A stretch of 34,262 bases of DNA from positions 1 to 34,262 of the forward strand of contig PFMD01000051.1 of assembly GCA_002784945.1 (NCBI GenBank), read 5' to 3'. Numbering within the stretch: position 1 is the first letter of the stretch; each line of letters starts with the position of its first letter. This document shows positions 17,840-26,376 of the stretch, one piece after another. This stretch comes from Candidatus Kerfeldbacteria bacterium CG_4_10_14_0_8_um_filter_42_10. Its GTDB lineage: Bacteria; Patescibacteriota; Patescibacteriia; UM-FILTER-42-10. Under the pieces are notes generated by a model. That model did no database searches. It was not told where the DNA came from and worked only from the letters and a program-made list of their open reading frames with translations. Made by a program: the position numbers and the translations under genes.

Positions 17840-17843
17840 TTTA

Positions 17844-17938
17844 TAGCTTGTTAGCTGGTAGCTTGTTAGCTGGTAGCTTGTTAGCTTTTTAGAAACTCTA
17901 ATAAGCTACTTCCTACAAGCTAATAAGCTAATGAGCTA
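17844..17938. repeat. Word-repeat hairpin, TAGCTT family, copy B, between rplN and rpsQ
   Basis: tagcttgttagctggtagcttgttagctggtagcttgttagc...aataagctacttcctacaagctaataagctaatgagcta; 34-nt core matches copy A at 32/34. Confidence 0.8.
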
Positions 17939-17943
17939 TTTAC

Positions 17944-18225
17944 TTAATAAATTACCTTCCATCTTTTTTCTTTGGAAATTGGCCGGCATTCCACAAATTC
18001 TACCTTATCTCCCTTATGATATTTGTTTTGGGAATCATGAACTTTGAATTTCTTAGTTACTGAATATTGCTTTCGATATTTCGGATGAGACTTCACGCGA
18101 CCTATCCTTACTACGATTGTTTTGTCCATAGCATCACTAACCACTATTCCAGAAAATTTTCTTTTCTTGACTTTGGCAGTTCTATTTGAAACAGTTTCCG
18201 GAGGATTGTTTTTTTCTTTATCCAT
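17944..18225 (-). CDS. rpsQ: 30S ribosomal protein S17
   Basis: FSGIVVSDAMDKTIVVRIGRVKSHPKYRKQYSVTKKFKVHDSQNKYHKGDKVEFVECRPISKEKRWKV. Confidence 0.97.
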   Translation of the reverse strand: MDKEKNNPPETVSNRTAKVKKRKFSGIVVSDAMDKTIVVRIGRVKSHPKYRKQYSVTKKFKVHDSQNKYHKGDKVEFVECRPISKEKRWKVIY

Positions 18226-18228
18226 AAT

Positions 18229-18438
18229 TTATTTTTTATTAACTGGTTTTTTATTCGACCGTTCCTTTTCGACTGTCAATATTTTTGCGACAGTCTTTCT
18301 GTCAACTCGAATTTCACGGACATTCTTCAGCTGTTCGCTGGCCACTTTAAACCGCACTTCTCTAAGGTGTTCCCGCGTGCTTTTTAACAGTTTCTGAAGT
18401 TCTGCGTCTGATTTTTCTCTCAATTCCTTAATTTTCAT
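18229..18438 (-). CDS. rpmC: 50S ribosomal protein L29
   Basis: MKIKELREKSDAELQKLLKSTREHLREVRFKVASEQLKNVREIRVDRKTVAKILTV. Confidence 0.95.
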   Translation of the reverse strand: MKIKELREKSDAELQKLLKSTREHLREVRFKVASEQLKNVREIRVDRKTVAKILTVEKERSNKKPVNKK

Positions 18439-18440
18439 AG

Positions 18441-18854
18441 TTATGATTCATTTTTAATTAGAATCTTTGTTCTTACGGGAAGTTTATGCGAAGCCAATCG
18501 GAACGCTTCACGCGCCACTCCTTCTGAGATTCCATCCATTTCGAACATAACGGTGCCGGCCTTTACTTTGTCAACATAACGATCTACCGAGCCTTTTCCT
18601 CCTCCCATTCTTATTTCTCCTCCTTTGGCGGTTATGGGAAATCGAGGGAATATTCTGATCCAAATTTTTCCACCCCGTTTCACAAATCGAGTCATGGCAC
18701 GACGCGCTGCTTCAATTTGCCGATCCGATACCCAGGAACCGGTAACTGCCTTCAATCCATAGCTGCCAAAAGCGAGCTCCGTTTTTTGAGTGGCGTTTCC
18801 TCTGACATCGGGCCGATGTGGCTTTCGGTGTTTTAACTTTTTAGGCTGTAACAT
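18441..18854 (-). CDS. rplP: 50S ribosomal protein L16
   Basis: MLQPKKLKHRKPHRPDVRGNATQKTELAFGSYGLKAV...EARRAMTRFVKRGGKIWIRIFPRFPITAK. Confidence 0.98.
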   Translation of the reverse strand: MLQPKKLKHRKPHRPDVRGNATQKTELAFGSYGLKAVTGSWVSDRQIEAARRAMTRFVKRGGKIWIRIFPRFPITAKGGEIRMGGGKGSVDRYVDKVKAGTVMFEMDGISEGVAREAFRLASHKLPVRTKILIKNES

Positions 18855-18863
18855 GGGGCTTAA

Positions 18864-19529
18864 TTAAATTATTTTAGTTTGTTTTTTTTGCTTCTGAAAT
18901 ATCTGTCCGCGATAAACCCATACTTTAATTCCAACCGCTCCATAGGTAGTTCGAGCGGTCCCCCGGGAGTAATCAATATCGGCTCTTAAGGTGTGTAGGG
19001 GCACTTTTCCTTGAGAAAGAGTTTCGGTTCTCGCTATTTCTACTCCGTTGAGCCGGCCGGCCATAATTATTTTAACTCCTTGCGCTCCGGCCTGAATTAC
19101 TTGTTCAATTCCTCTTTTCATTACTCTGCGGAATGGGATTCTTTTTTCGATTTGAGCAATTAATCCCTGCAGTATCAATTCGGCATTTAAATCGGGTCTG
19201 TCTACTTCTTGGATATTAATGTTAAGATCCACTTTTTTACTACCTAAGTATTTTTGCTTCAGCTGCTTCTTCAATTCTTCAATGCCTCCTCCGCCTCTTC
19301 CTATAATCACTCCCGGCCGAGAAGTATAAATGATCACGGTCAGCTTGCCGGCGGAACGTTCAATTTCAATCTTAGCCACTCCTCCTTCTTTTAGCTTCTT
19401 TCTCAAAAAATCTCTAATTTGAACATCCTCCCGCAGAAGTACGCTGTAATATTTTTGAGCGAACCATTTAGAATTCGCTTGGTAAATTATCCCTATTCTA
19501 AATATTTTTGGATTTACTTTTCTTCCCAT
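18864..19529 (-). CDS. rpsC: 30S ribosomal protein S3
   Basis: MGRKVNPKIFRIGI...RPGVIIGRGGGGIEELKKQL...GVKIIMAGRLNGVEIARTE. Confidence 0.97.
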   Translation of the reverse strand: MGRKVNPKIFRIGIIYQANSKWFAQKYYSVLLREDVQIRDFLRKKLKEGGVAKIEIERSAGKLTVIIYTSRPGVIIGRGGGGIEELKKQLKQKYLGSKKVDLNINIQEVDRPDLNAELILQGLIAQIEKRIPFRRVMKRGIEQVIQAGAQGVKIIMAGRLNGVEIARTETLSQGKVPLHTLRADIDYSRGTARTTYGAVGIKVWVYRGQIFQKQKKQTKII

Positions 19530-19530
19530 T

Positions 19531-20061
19531 TTACTTTTCTCCTGTTCTATGAATAAATTTATCTTTTATTTTTCCTATGCCCATAATTGATTTCTTTTTC
19601 TTTTCTTCAGTAGGTAATTCTTTTTTCTTTGGGTCGGATGTTTCTTTTTGAATTTCATCTGCTTTAACTATCTTAAGACCTTCTTTTTCGCTTTTCTTTT
19701 TATCAGCTGTTACTTTGCGCTTTGATTCCTTTTTCTCCGCTAAAACAAGCTCGATCAAGGAAGAACGTTTTCTTATTTCGGCTGCTCTTCCAAAAGCACG
19801 CGGCCGGTAACGTTTTAAAACAGGACCTTCGTCAGCCGTGATTTTTTTTATAAAAAGATTATTTTTATCCAGTTTAAAATTGTTTTCAGCATTGGCTAAC
19901 GCTGAATTTAATAGTTTTAATATCGGCTGGGCCGCCGCTTTAGAAATAAACTGCAACTGCTCTTGGGCTTTTTCTATGTCTAGTCCGCGAATAACATCAA
20001 TTACCAAACGTACTTTTCTTGGCGACATTCTTATTCTGTTTAATTTTGCTTTAACTTCCAT
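19531..20061 (-). CDS. rplV: 50S ribosomal protein L22 with charged C-terminal tail
   Basis: NRIRMSPRKVRLVIDVIRGLDIEKA...ADEGPVLKRYRPRAFGRAAEIRKRSS followed by a ~65 aa K/E-rich tail. Confidence 0.96.
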   Translation of the reverse strand: MEVKAKLNRIRMSPRKVRLVIDVIRGLDIEKAQEQLQFISKAAAQPILKLLNSALANAENNFKLDKNNLFIKKITADEGPVLKRYRPRAFGRAAEIRKRSSLIELVLAEKKESKRKVTADKKKSEKEGLKIVKADEIQKETSDPKKKELPTEEKKKKSIMGIGKIKDKFIHRTGEK

Positions 20062-20079
20062 AAATTTTCCTGAGGTAAA

Positions 20080-20442
20080 TTATTTGCTTTCTTCTTTAGA
20101 TCCGGTTTTTTGCTCTATTTCTTTTTTCGCTTCCACTAGATCCTTTTTTTGAGCAGCCGCTTGTGCCGCTTCTTCCTCTTTTTGCATTCTTCCGCCGTGT
20201 CTGATAAATTTTCTGGTTGGTGAAAATTCGCCCAGTTTGTGCCCAACCATATTCTCGACAATATAAACAGGTATATGCTCTCTGCCGTTATGAACACCGA
20301 TGGTAAATCCAACCATCTCGGGAGTAATGGTACAGGCCCGGGACCAGGTTTTTATTATCGTTTTATCTCCCCGTTTTACTTTAGAAATTTTCTTGATTAA
20401 CTTCTGATCCACATAGGGTCCTTTTTTGAGCGATCGCGACAT
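20080..20442 (-). CDS. rpsS: 30S ribosomal protein S19 with charged C-terminal tail
   Basis: [19 protein letters not shown]...[19 protein letters not shown] plus a ~35 aa K/E/A tail. Confidence 0.97.
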   Translation of the reverse strand: MSRSLKKGPYVDQKLIKKISKVKRGDKTIIKTWSRACTITPEMVGFTIGVHNGREHIPVYIVENMVGHKLGEFSPTRKFIRHGGRMQKEEEAAQAAAQKKDLVEAKKEIEQKTGSKEESK

Positions 20443-20452
20443 AGGAATTACT

Positions 20453-20503
20453 AATTATGAATGATTAATTATTAATGATGAATAACGAATTACCTATTAC
20501 TAA
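20453..20503. repeat. Word-repeat spacer (AATTA/ATGAATGATTAATTATTAATGATGAATAACG) between rplB and rpsS
   Basis: gaattactaattatgaatgattaattattaatgatgaataacgaattacctattactaatt; reiterated, partly self-complementary. Confidence 0.5.
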
Positions 20504-21340
20504 TTACTTGCTTTTTCTTCTTTTGAGAATAAATCGATCGGATTTTTTCCCTTGTTTTCTTGTTTTTACCCCCAGGGCGGGCTTACCCCACGGAGTCTTC
20601 GGCCTTTTCATTCCGATCGGCGACTTTCCTTCTCCCCCACCATGCGGGTGATCAACCGGATTTTTGACTTTTCCTCTTACCGTTGGGCGGATGCCTTTAT
20701 GTCTTATGCGTCCTGCTTTACCCCAGCGAATATGACGATAATCAGGATTGGAAACTTGTCCGATTGATGCCATACAGTTTTCTGGAACTAACCTGATCTC
20801 TCCTGAAGGAAGCTTAATCTGAACCAATCCGTTTTCAATTGTCTGGACAATGGCGCTGTTTCCGGCTGACCGAATTATCTCACCGCCTCTACCCGGTACT
20901 AATTCCAAATTGTGGATCAGAATACCCGGCGGGACATTCTTGAGAATTAATCGATTACCATTTTTGATTTCAATTTTGTTTCGAGAAGAAACAACCTTAT
21001 CGCCTACCGCTAATCCTACGGGAGCTAAAATATATCTTTTTTCCCCATCTTCAAACCGAACCAAGGCAATTCGGGCATTCCGATTAGGATCATACTCTAT
21101 TGTTAAAACTTCGGCCACTTGATCAAAACGATCTTGTTTAAAATCTATCTTTCTAAGATAGCGCTTGGCGCCACCGCCCTGATGATAAACGGTGATTTTT
21201 CCTCTTACGTTCCGGCCGCCTTTTTTCTTCTTAATTAAAATCAGCTTCTTTTCTGGCCTCTTTTTAGTAAGATCAGAAAAAACTCCGACAGATGATATTC
21301 TTCGACCAGCAGTATTTGGTTTGTATTTTCTAATAGCCAT
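20504..21340 (-). CDS. rplB: 50S ribosomal protein L2
   Basis: GRISSVGVFSDLTKKRPEK...AKRYLRKIDFKQD...NPVDHPHGGGEGKSPIGMKRPKTPWGKPALG. Confidence 0.98.
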   Translation of the reverse strand: MAIRKYKPNTAGRRISSVGVFSDLTKKRPEKKLILIKKKKGGRNVRGKITVYHQGGGAKRYLRKIDFKQDRFDQVAEVLTIEYDPNRNARIALVRFEDGEKRYILAPVGLAVGDKVVSSRNKIEIKNGNRLILKNVPPGILIHNLELVPGRGGEIIRSAGNSAIVQTIENGLVQIKLPSGEIRLVPENCMASIGQVSNPDYRHIRWGKAGRIRHKGIRPTVRGKVKNPVDHPHGGGEGKSPIGMKRPKTPWGKPALGVKTRKQGKKSDRFILKRRKSK

Positions 21341-21347
21341 ACTGTTT

Positions 21348-21872
21348 TTAAACTCCTTCGTAAATTTCTATTTTTTCTCCTGCTTTCAAGGTAACTATTG
21401 CCTTTTTCCAGCTTCCGGTTCGACCAGAACTACGGCCGTATTTAATGGGCTTTCCGCCCTGGTTAACAATATTCACTTTTATTGCCTCAACTCCATAGAG
21501 ATCGTGAATCGCTTTTTTTATCGTTCTTTTGCTAGCATTTGATGATACTTTAAAAACATACTTGCCATAAACTCCTAGACTGGTTGATTTTTCAGTAACC
21601 AGCGGTTTAATTAAAATTCGATAAGCTTCTCCGGTGTCTTCCCTTTTTTCTTTTTTAGTTTTCTCCTTGGTTTTTTCTTTAATATCTTTCGGTTCTTTGT
21701 CCTGTTTTTCCGTTTTTGGTTTTTCCTCTTTTCCTGACGGTACCAAGGAAGGATCAAACAACCTCGGTTCAGCTTTTTTCTTTTTGCTTTCCGGTTTTTT
21801 CGGAGCCTTTTTTTCAACTTTCGGCTCTTTCTCTTTATCTTCCGTCTTTTTGAATCGATTAAATATCCCCAT
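21348..21872 (-). CDS. rplW: 50S ribosomal protein L23 with ~80 aa lysine/glutamate-rich N-terminal extension
   Basis: C-terminal L23 domain RILIKPLVTEKSTSLGVYGKYVFKVSSNASKRTIKKAIHDLYGVEAIKVNIVN preceded by a KK/EK/PK-rich region. Confidence 0.95.
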   Translation of the reverse strand: MGIFNRFKKTEDKEKEPKVEKKAPKKPESKKKKAEPRLFDPSLVPSGKEEKPKTEKQDKEPKDIKEKTKEKTKKEKREDTGEAYRILIKPLVTEKSTSLGVYGKYVFKVSSNASKRTIKKAIHDLYGVEAIKVNIVNQGGKPIKYGRSSGRTGSWKKAIVTLKAGEKIEIYEGV

Positions 21873-21887
21873 TGCTCGTTTAAAAAA

Positions 21888-22535
21888 TTATTTGCTAGAT
21901 TTTGATTTTAGATAAACTTCTTCTATTCTTCTTAAGCTTTCTTTGATAATCAGTAAATATTTTGATTCTAAAACATCCTTGATATTTAAACTGTCTGCTT
22001 GAATGGTTTTAATGCCTGGAATATTTCGGGCTGATTTTACAATTTTACTGTCGTTCTTAGGAAGAATAACGGTTGTTTTCTTGTTTTTGACCGGCAGCTT
22101 CGCTAATAGTCCGGCCAGCGCTTTAGTTTTAATCTCTTTCATGATTAACTCATTCAAAACAATAACCTTTGATTCTTTAGCCCGATCAGATAAAACCATA
22201 AAAAGAGCTTTGCGTTTGGCTTTTTTGTTAATCCTTTTGTGAAAGTTTCTATCTTTAGTAGGCCCAAAAGTTATTCCGCCGCCCACCCAGATTGGAGAAC
22301 GAATTGATCCATGACGCGCTCGTCCCGTCCCTTTTTGACGCCAAGGCTTTATTCCGCCGCCCCGAACTTCGCTACGGTCTTTAGTATGGGCCAGAACTTT
22401 TCGGGCATTAGCCATTTGCGCCACTACGGCCTGTTGAACTAATTCTGGTTTTACTTTGATTCCAAAAATTTTTGGATTCAAATCAATCTCTTCTACTATT
22501 TTTCCTTCGGAATTGTAAACTGGAGTTTTTTTCAT
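21888..22535 (-). CDS. rplD: 50S ribosomal protein L4
   Basis: VAQMANARKVLAHTKDRSEVRGGGIKPWRQKGTGRARHGSIRSPIWVGGGITFGP. Confidence 0.97.
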   Translation of the reverse strand: MKKTPVYNSEGKIVEEIDLNPKIFGIKVKPELVQQAVVAQMANARKVLAHTKDRSEVRGGGIKPWRQKGTGRARHGSIRSPIWVGGGITFGPTKDRNFHKRINKKAKRKALFMVLSDRAKESKVIVLNELIMKEIKTKALAGLLAKLPVKNKKTTVILPKNDSKIVKSARNIPGIKTIQADSLNIKDVLESKYLLIIKESLRRIEEVYLKSKSSK

Positions 22536-23308
22536 TTGTTTTCTCCTTCTGTTTTTTTGTCTTCTTTAGCGCTATTCTGATTGGGTTTCTCTTCTTCTTT
22601 TTCTGACCCCTTTTTTAAAATATCTTCCTTTTGTTCTTTATCATTTTTTGGTGAAACTTTGTCCGGTGTTTGATTATTTTCTGGAATAACAGCGGAAACC
22701 TCTCCTTCACCCAGAATCAAGATTAGCTGGTTTCTGGCACCGGGCACCGCTCCTTTAATGGCCAACTGGTGGTCTTTTTGATTAACTTCTATTATTTCTA
22801 GATTTTTGGCGGTGGCTCTTTTACCCCCCATGCGCCCCGCCATTCTTCGTCCTTTTAAAACATGTTCGGGAAAAGCGCTGCCAATAGAACCGGGCATTCT
22901 TAACTGATCTTTATGACCATGGGTAGCAGGACTGCCGTGAAAACCATGTCTTTTCACCACTCCTTGGAATCCTTTTCCTTTAGAAATCCCGCTCACTTGA
23001 ACTACGTCCCCTTCTTGGAAAATAGAAACATCGAGCAGATCGCCCCGCTTAAATTGGCCCGCGCTGCTGACTCGGAATTCCCTTAAGTATCTAAAACTAT
23101 CCAGATCTTTTAAATGTCCCTTAAGGGGCTGAGAAATCTTTTTCTTGGTTTCAAATCCAATTTGTACCGCTTCATACCCATCCCTTTTGCTGTTTTTCAC
23201 CTGAGTGACAGTACAAGGCCCTACTTTTACCAATGTAACAGGAACAACGGTTCCGTTTTCTTGAAACCGTCTGGTCATACCGATTTTTTTTCCTAAAATG
23301 AATTTCAT
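22532..23308 (-). CDS. rplC: 50S ribosomal protein L3 with charged C-terminal tail
   Basis: MKFILGKKIGMTRRFQENGTVVPVTLVKVGPCTV...GFQGVVKRHGFHGSPATHGHKDQLRMPGSIGS..; stop TGA overlaps the rplD start. Confidence 0.97.
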   Translation of the reverse strand: MKFILGKKIGMTRRFQENGTVVPVTLVKVGPCTVTQVKNSKRDGYEAVQIGFETKKKISQPLKGHLKDLDSFRYLREFRVSSAGQFKRGDLLDVSIFQEGDVVQVSGISKGKGFQGVVKRHGFHGSPATHGHKDQLRMPGSIGSAFPEHVLKGRRMAGRMGGKRATAKNLEIIEVNQKDHQLAIKGAVPGARNQLILILGEGEVSAVIPENNQTPDKVSPKNDKEQKEDILKKGSEKEEEKPNQNSAKEDKKTEGENK

Positions 23309-23451
23309 ATTTGATAAAACAAAAACCGCGATTTTAAGAATTTCACTTTCTTCAATTAAGGATCTTTAAAATCCCGGCTTAAACCTTTTGTTAATTGTTT
23401 GCTTTTGAAGAAAGATTAACTCCAATTTAGCTTTTTGAGCCTTCAGTCGAT

Positions 23452-23497
23452 ATCCCGCACCTTTGTATTTTTTCCAAAAAATACAAAGGTGCGGGAT
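23452..23497. repeat. Perfect 22-bp inverted repeat, 2-nt loop, in the rplC leader
   Basis: atcccgcacctttgtatttttt-cc-aaaaaatacaaaggtgcgggat. Confidence 0.95.
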
Positions 23498-23544
23498 CAT
23501 TCCCTGACACTCATTAAACTAAGAATTACTCTTGGTTTTAAAGA

Positions 23545-23931
23545 TTACATTTTTATTTCTACGTCTACTCCGGCGGGCAAGCTCAGATTCATTAAAGTAT
23601 CAACCGTTTTCGCGGAAGGATCAATAATATCAATCAAGCGCTTGTGCACTCGCATTTCGTACTGTTCCCGGGAATTTTTATGAACAAAGGCGGAACGAAT
23701 AACGGTATATTTGCTTTTTTCGGTAGGCAATGGCACCGGTCCGCAGATTTTTGCCCCTGACCGCTCAGCGGTTTCAATAATCGTACGAGTGGATTGATCA
23801 ATAATTTTATTATCGTACGCCTTAATTTTAATCCTAATCCGCTGATGGACAACTTCTTCTTCGTTGTTCTCGCTTTTTACTTTCGGATTATCCCTTTTTT
23901 CTGATGACTTCTTTTTCTCCTCAGTTACCAT
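23545..23931 (-). CDS. rpsJ: 30S ribosomal protein S10 with N-terminal charged extension
   Basis: [72 protein letters not shown]. Confidence 0.97.
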   Translation of the reverse strand: MVTEEKKKSSEKRDNPKVKSENNEEEVVHQRIRIKIKAYDNKIIDQSTRTIIETAERSGAKICGPVPLPTEKSKYTVIRSAFVHKNSREQYEMRVHKRLIDIIDPSAKTVDTLMNLSLPAGVDVEIKM

Positions 23932-23968
23932 GGATGATTCTAATTTTTAACTTACTTTAAATTTTTAA

Positions 23969-23996
23969 AATGACGAGGCCGAATGACCCCATCATT
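23969..23996 (-). terminator. Terminator between tuf and rpsJ
   Basis: Minus strand AATGATGGGG-TCATTCGG-CCTCGTCATT (pairs with G-U) followed by TTAAAAATTT. Confidence 0.55.
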
Positions 23997-23998
23997 TT

Positions 23999-25189
23999 TT
24001 ATTTTGTTATTTTAGTTACTACTCCCGCTCCTACGGTATGTCCGCCTTCTCTGATAGCAAAACGTTGTTTCTCTTCTAACGCAATCGGGACGATTAATTT
24101 GATCTTAAACGTAACGGTATCCCCGGGCATGACCATTTCTGTTCCCGCCGCCAGTTCAATTTCTCCGGTCACGTCAGTGGTTCTGATATAGAATTGGGGT
24201 TTGTATCCTTTGGCAAAAGGAGTGTGGCGGCCGCCTTCTTCTTTGGTTAAGATATATACTTCTCCATCGAATTCAGTGTGGGGAGTGATTGTACCAGGTT
24301 TAGCTAGCACTTGTCCTCTTTCCACCTCATCCTTTTTGGTTCCTCTTAAGAGAATACCGGCATTATCCCCCGCTCTACCTTCATCCAACTGTTTATTGAA
24401 CATTTCAATTCCGGTAACTATTGTTTTTTGAGTATCCTTAACGCCGACAATTTCTACCTCATCGTTCAATTTTACCGCCCCTCTCTCGATTTTTCCCGTG
24501 ACTACGGTGCCTCTTCCTTCAATAGAGAAAATATCTTCAATCGGCATCAAAAAGTCTTTATCCACATCTCTTGTAGGATCGGGGATATAGCTGTCAATTG
24601 CGTCCAGTAATTCCTGCATGCATTTGGTCGCTTCCGGATCGGTGGGATTTTCCAAAGCTTTTAAGGCTGACCCTTTAATAATCGGAATTTGATCCCCGGG
24701 AAACTCATATTTATTGAGCAAATCTTTAATTTCTACCTCCACTAGATCAATCAGTTCTTTGTCATCAACCTGGTCGACTTTATTCAAAAAAACCACAATG
24801 TAAGGAACTCCCACCTGCCTAGCCAAAAGAATATGTTCTCTGGTTTGAGGCATGGGTCCATCCGCTGCGGAAACAACCAATATGGCACCGTCCATTTGAG
24901 CGGCGCCGGTAATCATGTTTTTGATGTAATCAGCGTGTCCGGGGCAGTCTACATGGGCATAGTGCCTTTTATCGGTTTCATACTCCACATGAGCAGTAGC
25001 AATGGTGATGCCGCGTTCTCTTTCTTCCGGCGCATTGTCTATCTGATCCACTGATTTATCCTGCGCTTTTTTACCCTGGCCAATAAGATATTTAAGAATA
25101 GCGGCCGTTAGCGTAGTTTTCCCATGATCAACGTGACCAATAGTGCCAACGTTTACGTGGGGTTTTGATCGGTCAAATTTTTCTGCCAT
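23999..25189 (-). CDS. tuf: Elongation factor Tu
   Basis: [23 protein letters not shown]...[59 protein letters not shown]. Confidence 0.99.
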   Translation of the reverse strand: MAEKFDRSKPHVNVGTIGHVDHGKTTLTAAILKYLIGQGKKAQDKSVDQIDNAPEERERGITIATAHVEYETDKRHYAHVDCPGHADYIKNMITGAAQMDGAILVVSAADGPMPQTREHILLARQVGVPYIVVFLNKVDQVDDKELIDLVEVEIKDLLNKYEFPGDQIPIIKGSALKALENPTDPEATKCMQELLDAIDSYIPDPTRDVDKDFLMPIEDIFSIEGRGTVVTGKIERGAVKLNDEVEIVGVKDTQKTIVTGIEMFNKQLDEGRAGDNAGILLRGTKKDEVERGQVLAKPGTITPHTEFDGEVYILTKEEGGRHTPFAKGYKPQFYIRTTDVTGEIELAAGTEMVMPGDTVTFKIKLIVPIALEEKQRFAIREGGHTVGAGVVTKITK

Positions 25190-25224
25190 AGCTTTTTTTG
25201 AATTATTTATTATTTAATTATTAT

Positions 25225-25806
25225 CTATAAATAACTTAATATTTGGTTTTTTAAATCTGTTAAATTATACACCTCGTTATCAGCATCTGTCACATTATCA
25301 TCACTATGTATTATATACTGTCCGTAAGTACCCCCAAGTACAACATAATTATTATCTTCATTAGTTCCTAAGAAAAGCAGATCTCTTTCACCTTCTACAT
25401 AAGTTATTTCATCGTCCATTGAAATACTGTTACCGTCAACTGTTCCACCGTATTGTTTAATATTTAATAACTGATCTGTATTTATTGGATTGTCACTATT
25501 ATCTTTAATGATTTCACTCACATCAAAATATAAGTTTGTATATATTAACGTACCGTCACTACTCTGCTCACTGTCACCCATGCTGGTAAAGATACCAATT
25601 ACAATTGCATTTGCTCCTTTTGTGTAACCTTCCACACTCTTTGCCTCACGTAGTGATAGGATTGTGCTACCATTTTTCTTGCCAGCTTTATAACTTTCAA
25701 TAGTTTCAATTTTATTACCATATTTTGGCAATACGATAAAATACAAACCTGTAATAATGAGCAATATTATTACAGAGATAAGGATTTTTTTGTTTTTGAA
25801 CATCAT
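25225..25806 (-). CDS. Membrane-anchored/secreted hypothetical protein
   Basis: N-terminal TM ILISVIILLIITGLYFIVL, beta-rich domain ANAIVIGIF...YTNLYFDVSEIIKD...IKQYGGTV...GERDLLFLGTNEDNNYVVLGGTYGQYII. Confidence 0.75.
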   Translation of the reverse strand: MMFKNKKILISVIILLIITGLYFIVLPKYGNKIETIESYKAGKKNGSTILSLREAKSVEGYTKGANAIVIGIFTSMGDSEQSSDGTLIYTNLYFDVSEIIKDNSDNPINTDQLLNIKQYGGTVDGNSISMDDEITYVEGERDLLFLGTNEDNNYVVLGGTYGQYIIHSDDNVTDADNEVYNLTDLKNQILSYL

Positions 25807-25881
25807 ATTTACTTCTTAAAGAACGTTGCATCTGACTATTTAAAATTTTCACAGCATTTTAATTGCTTGAAAGTATTGATG

Positions 25882-25910
25882 ATTATATCAGTGAAAAGAA
25901 ATTTTAGCAA
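25882..25910 (-). promoter_or_regulatory. Sigma70-like promoter for the 25225-25806 gene
   Basis: Minus strand TTGCTA (25910-25905), 17-nt spacer, TATAAT (25887-25882). Confidence 0.75.
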
Positions 25911-25997
25911 GTCATTTATTTGCTAACAATACACAACTTTTTCACAACTTTCGATTATTTGGCTAATTTAAGCCAAAAATTGTCTATAGTTAGACAT

Positions 25998-26339
25998 TTA
26001 GAGCGGCTCTAGGGTGAAATTCACCCGAGTAACCCTTAATGTTTTGACAATCTCCTCGTCTTCTGCCGGCTTATACCCTTCGGCTTCCACTCTGACCAGA
26101 TACATTCCCGGATCGATTTTCAGTACCGCTGGCGTTGTTTTTCCGGTGTCCTCCCCATTAATAAAGACTTTTGCCGCTACATTCTGAGGTTCAACGGTAA
26201 CAGAGATTTTAAGGCGACCCCGAGCGATTACTTCTACAAAACTTGATTCCTCAACGCTATTCGTACGATAAATCCAGATTACCCCAATCATCAAGAGGGT
26301 AAAAGAAATAAAAATGAACCAGCGCATAAAAAGGGACAT
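25998..26339 (-). CDS. PEGA-domain membrane-anchored protein
   Basis: N-terminal TM then LKISVTVEPQNVAAKVFINGEDTGKTTPAVLKIDPGMYLVRVEAEGYKP. Confidence 0.85.
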   Translation of the reverse strand: MSLFMRWFIFISFTLLMIGVIWIYRTNSVEESSFVEVIARGRLKISVTVEPQNVAAKVFINGEDTGKTTPAVLKIDPGMYLVRVEAEGYKPAEDEEIVKTLRVTRVNFTLEPL

Positions 26340-26376
26340 ATTTGTTTTGGGAAAGAATTAACTCCCTTTTATTCTA

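Noticed and set aside
21611-21817. 68-aa Lys/Arg-rich ORF overlapping rplW
   Set aside because: Frame-shifted reading of the lysine-rich L23 extension; composition artefact.
1388-22535. Recoded UGA (code 25, Gracilibacteria/SR1-like)
   Set aside because: adk, rplC and the DUF5667-like gene terminate with TGA overlapping the next ATG; no in-frame TGA seen in conserved genes.
23435-23683. Plus-strand 82-aa ORF spanning the rplC leader hairpin
   Set aside because: Overlaps rpsJ antisense and the palindrome; no domain or ribosome binding site support.
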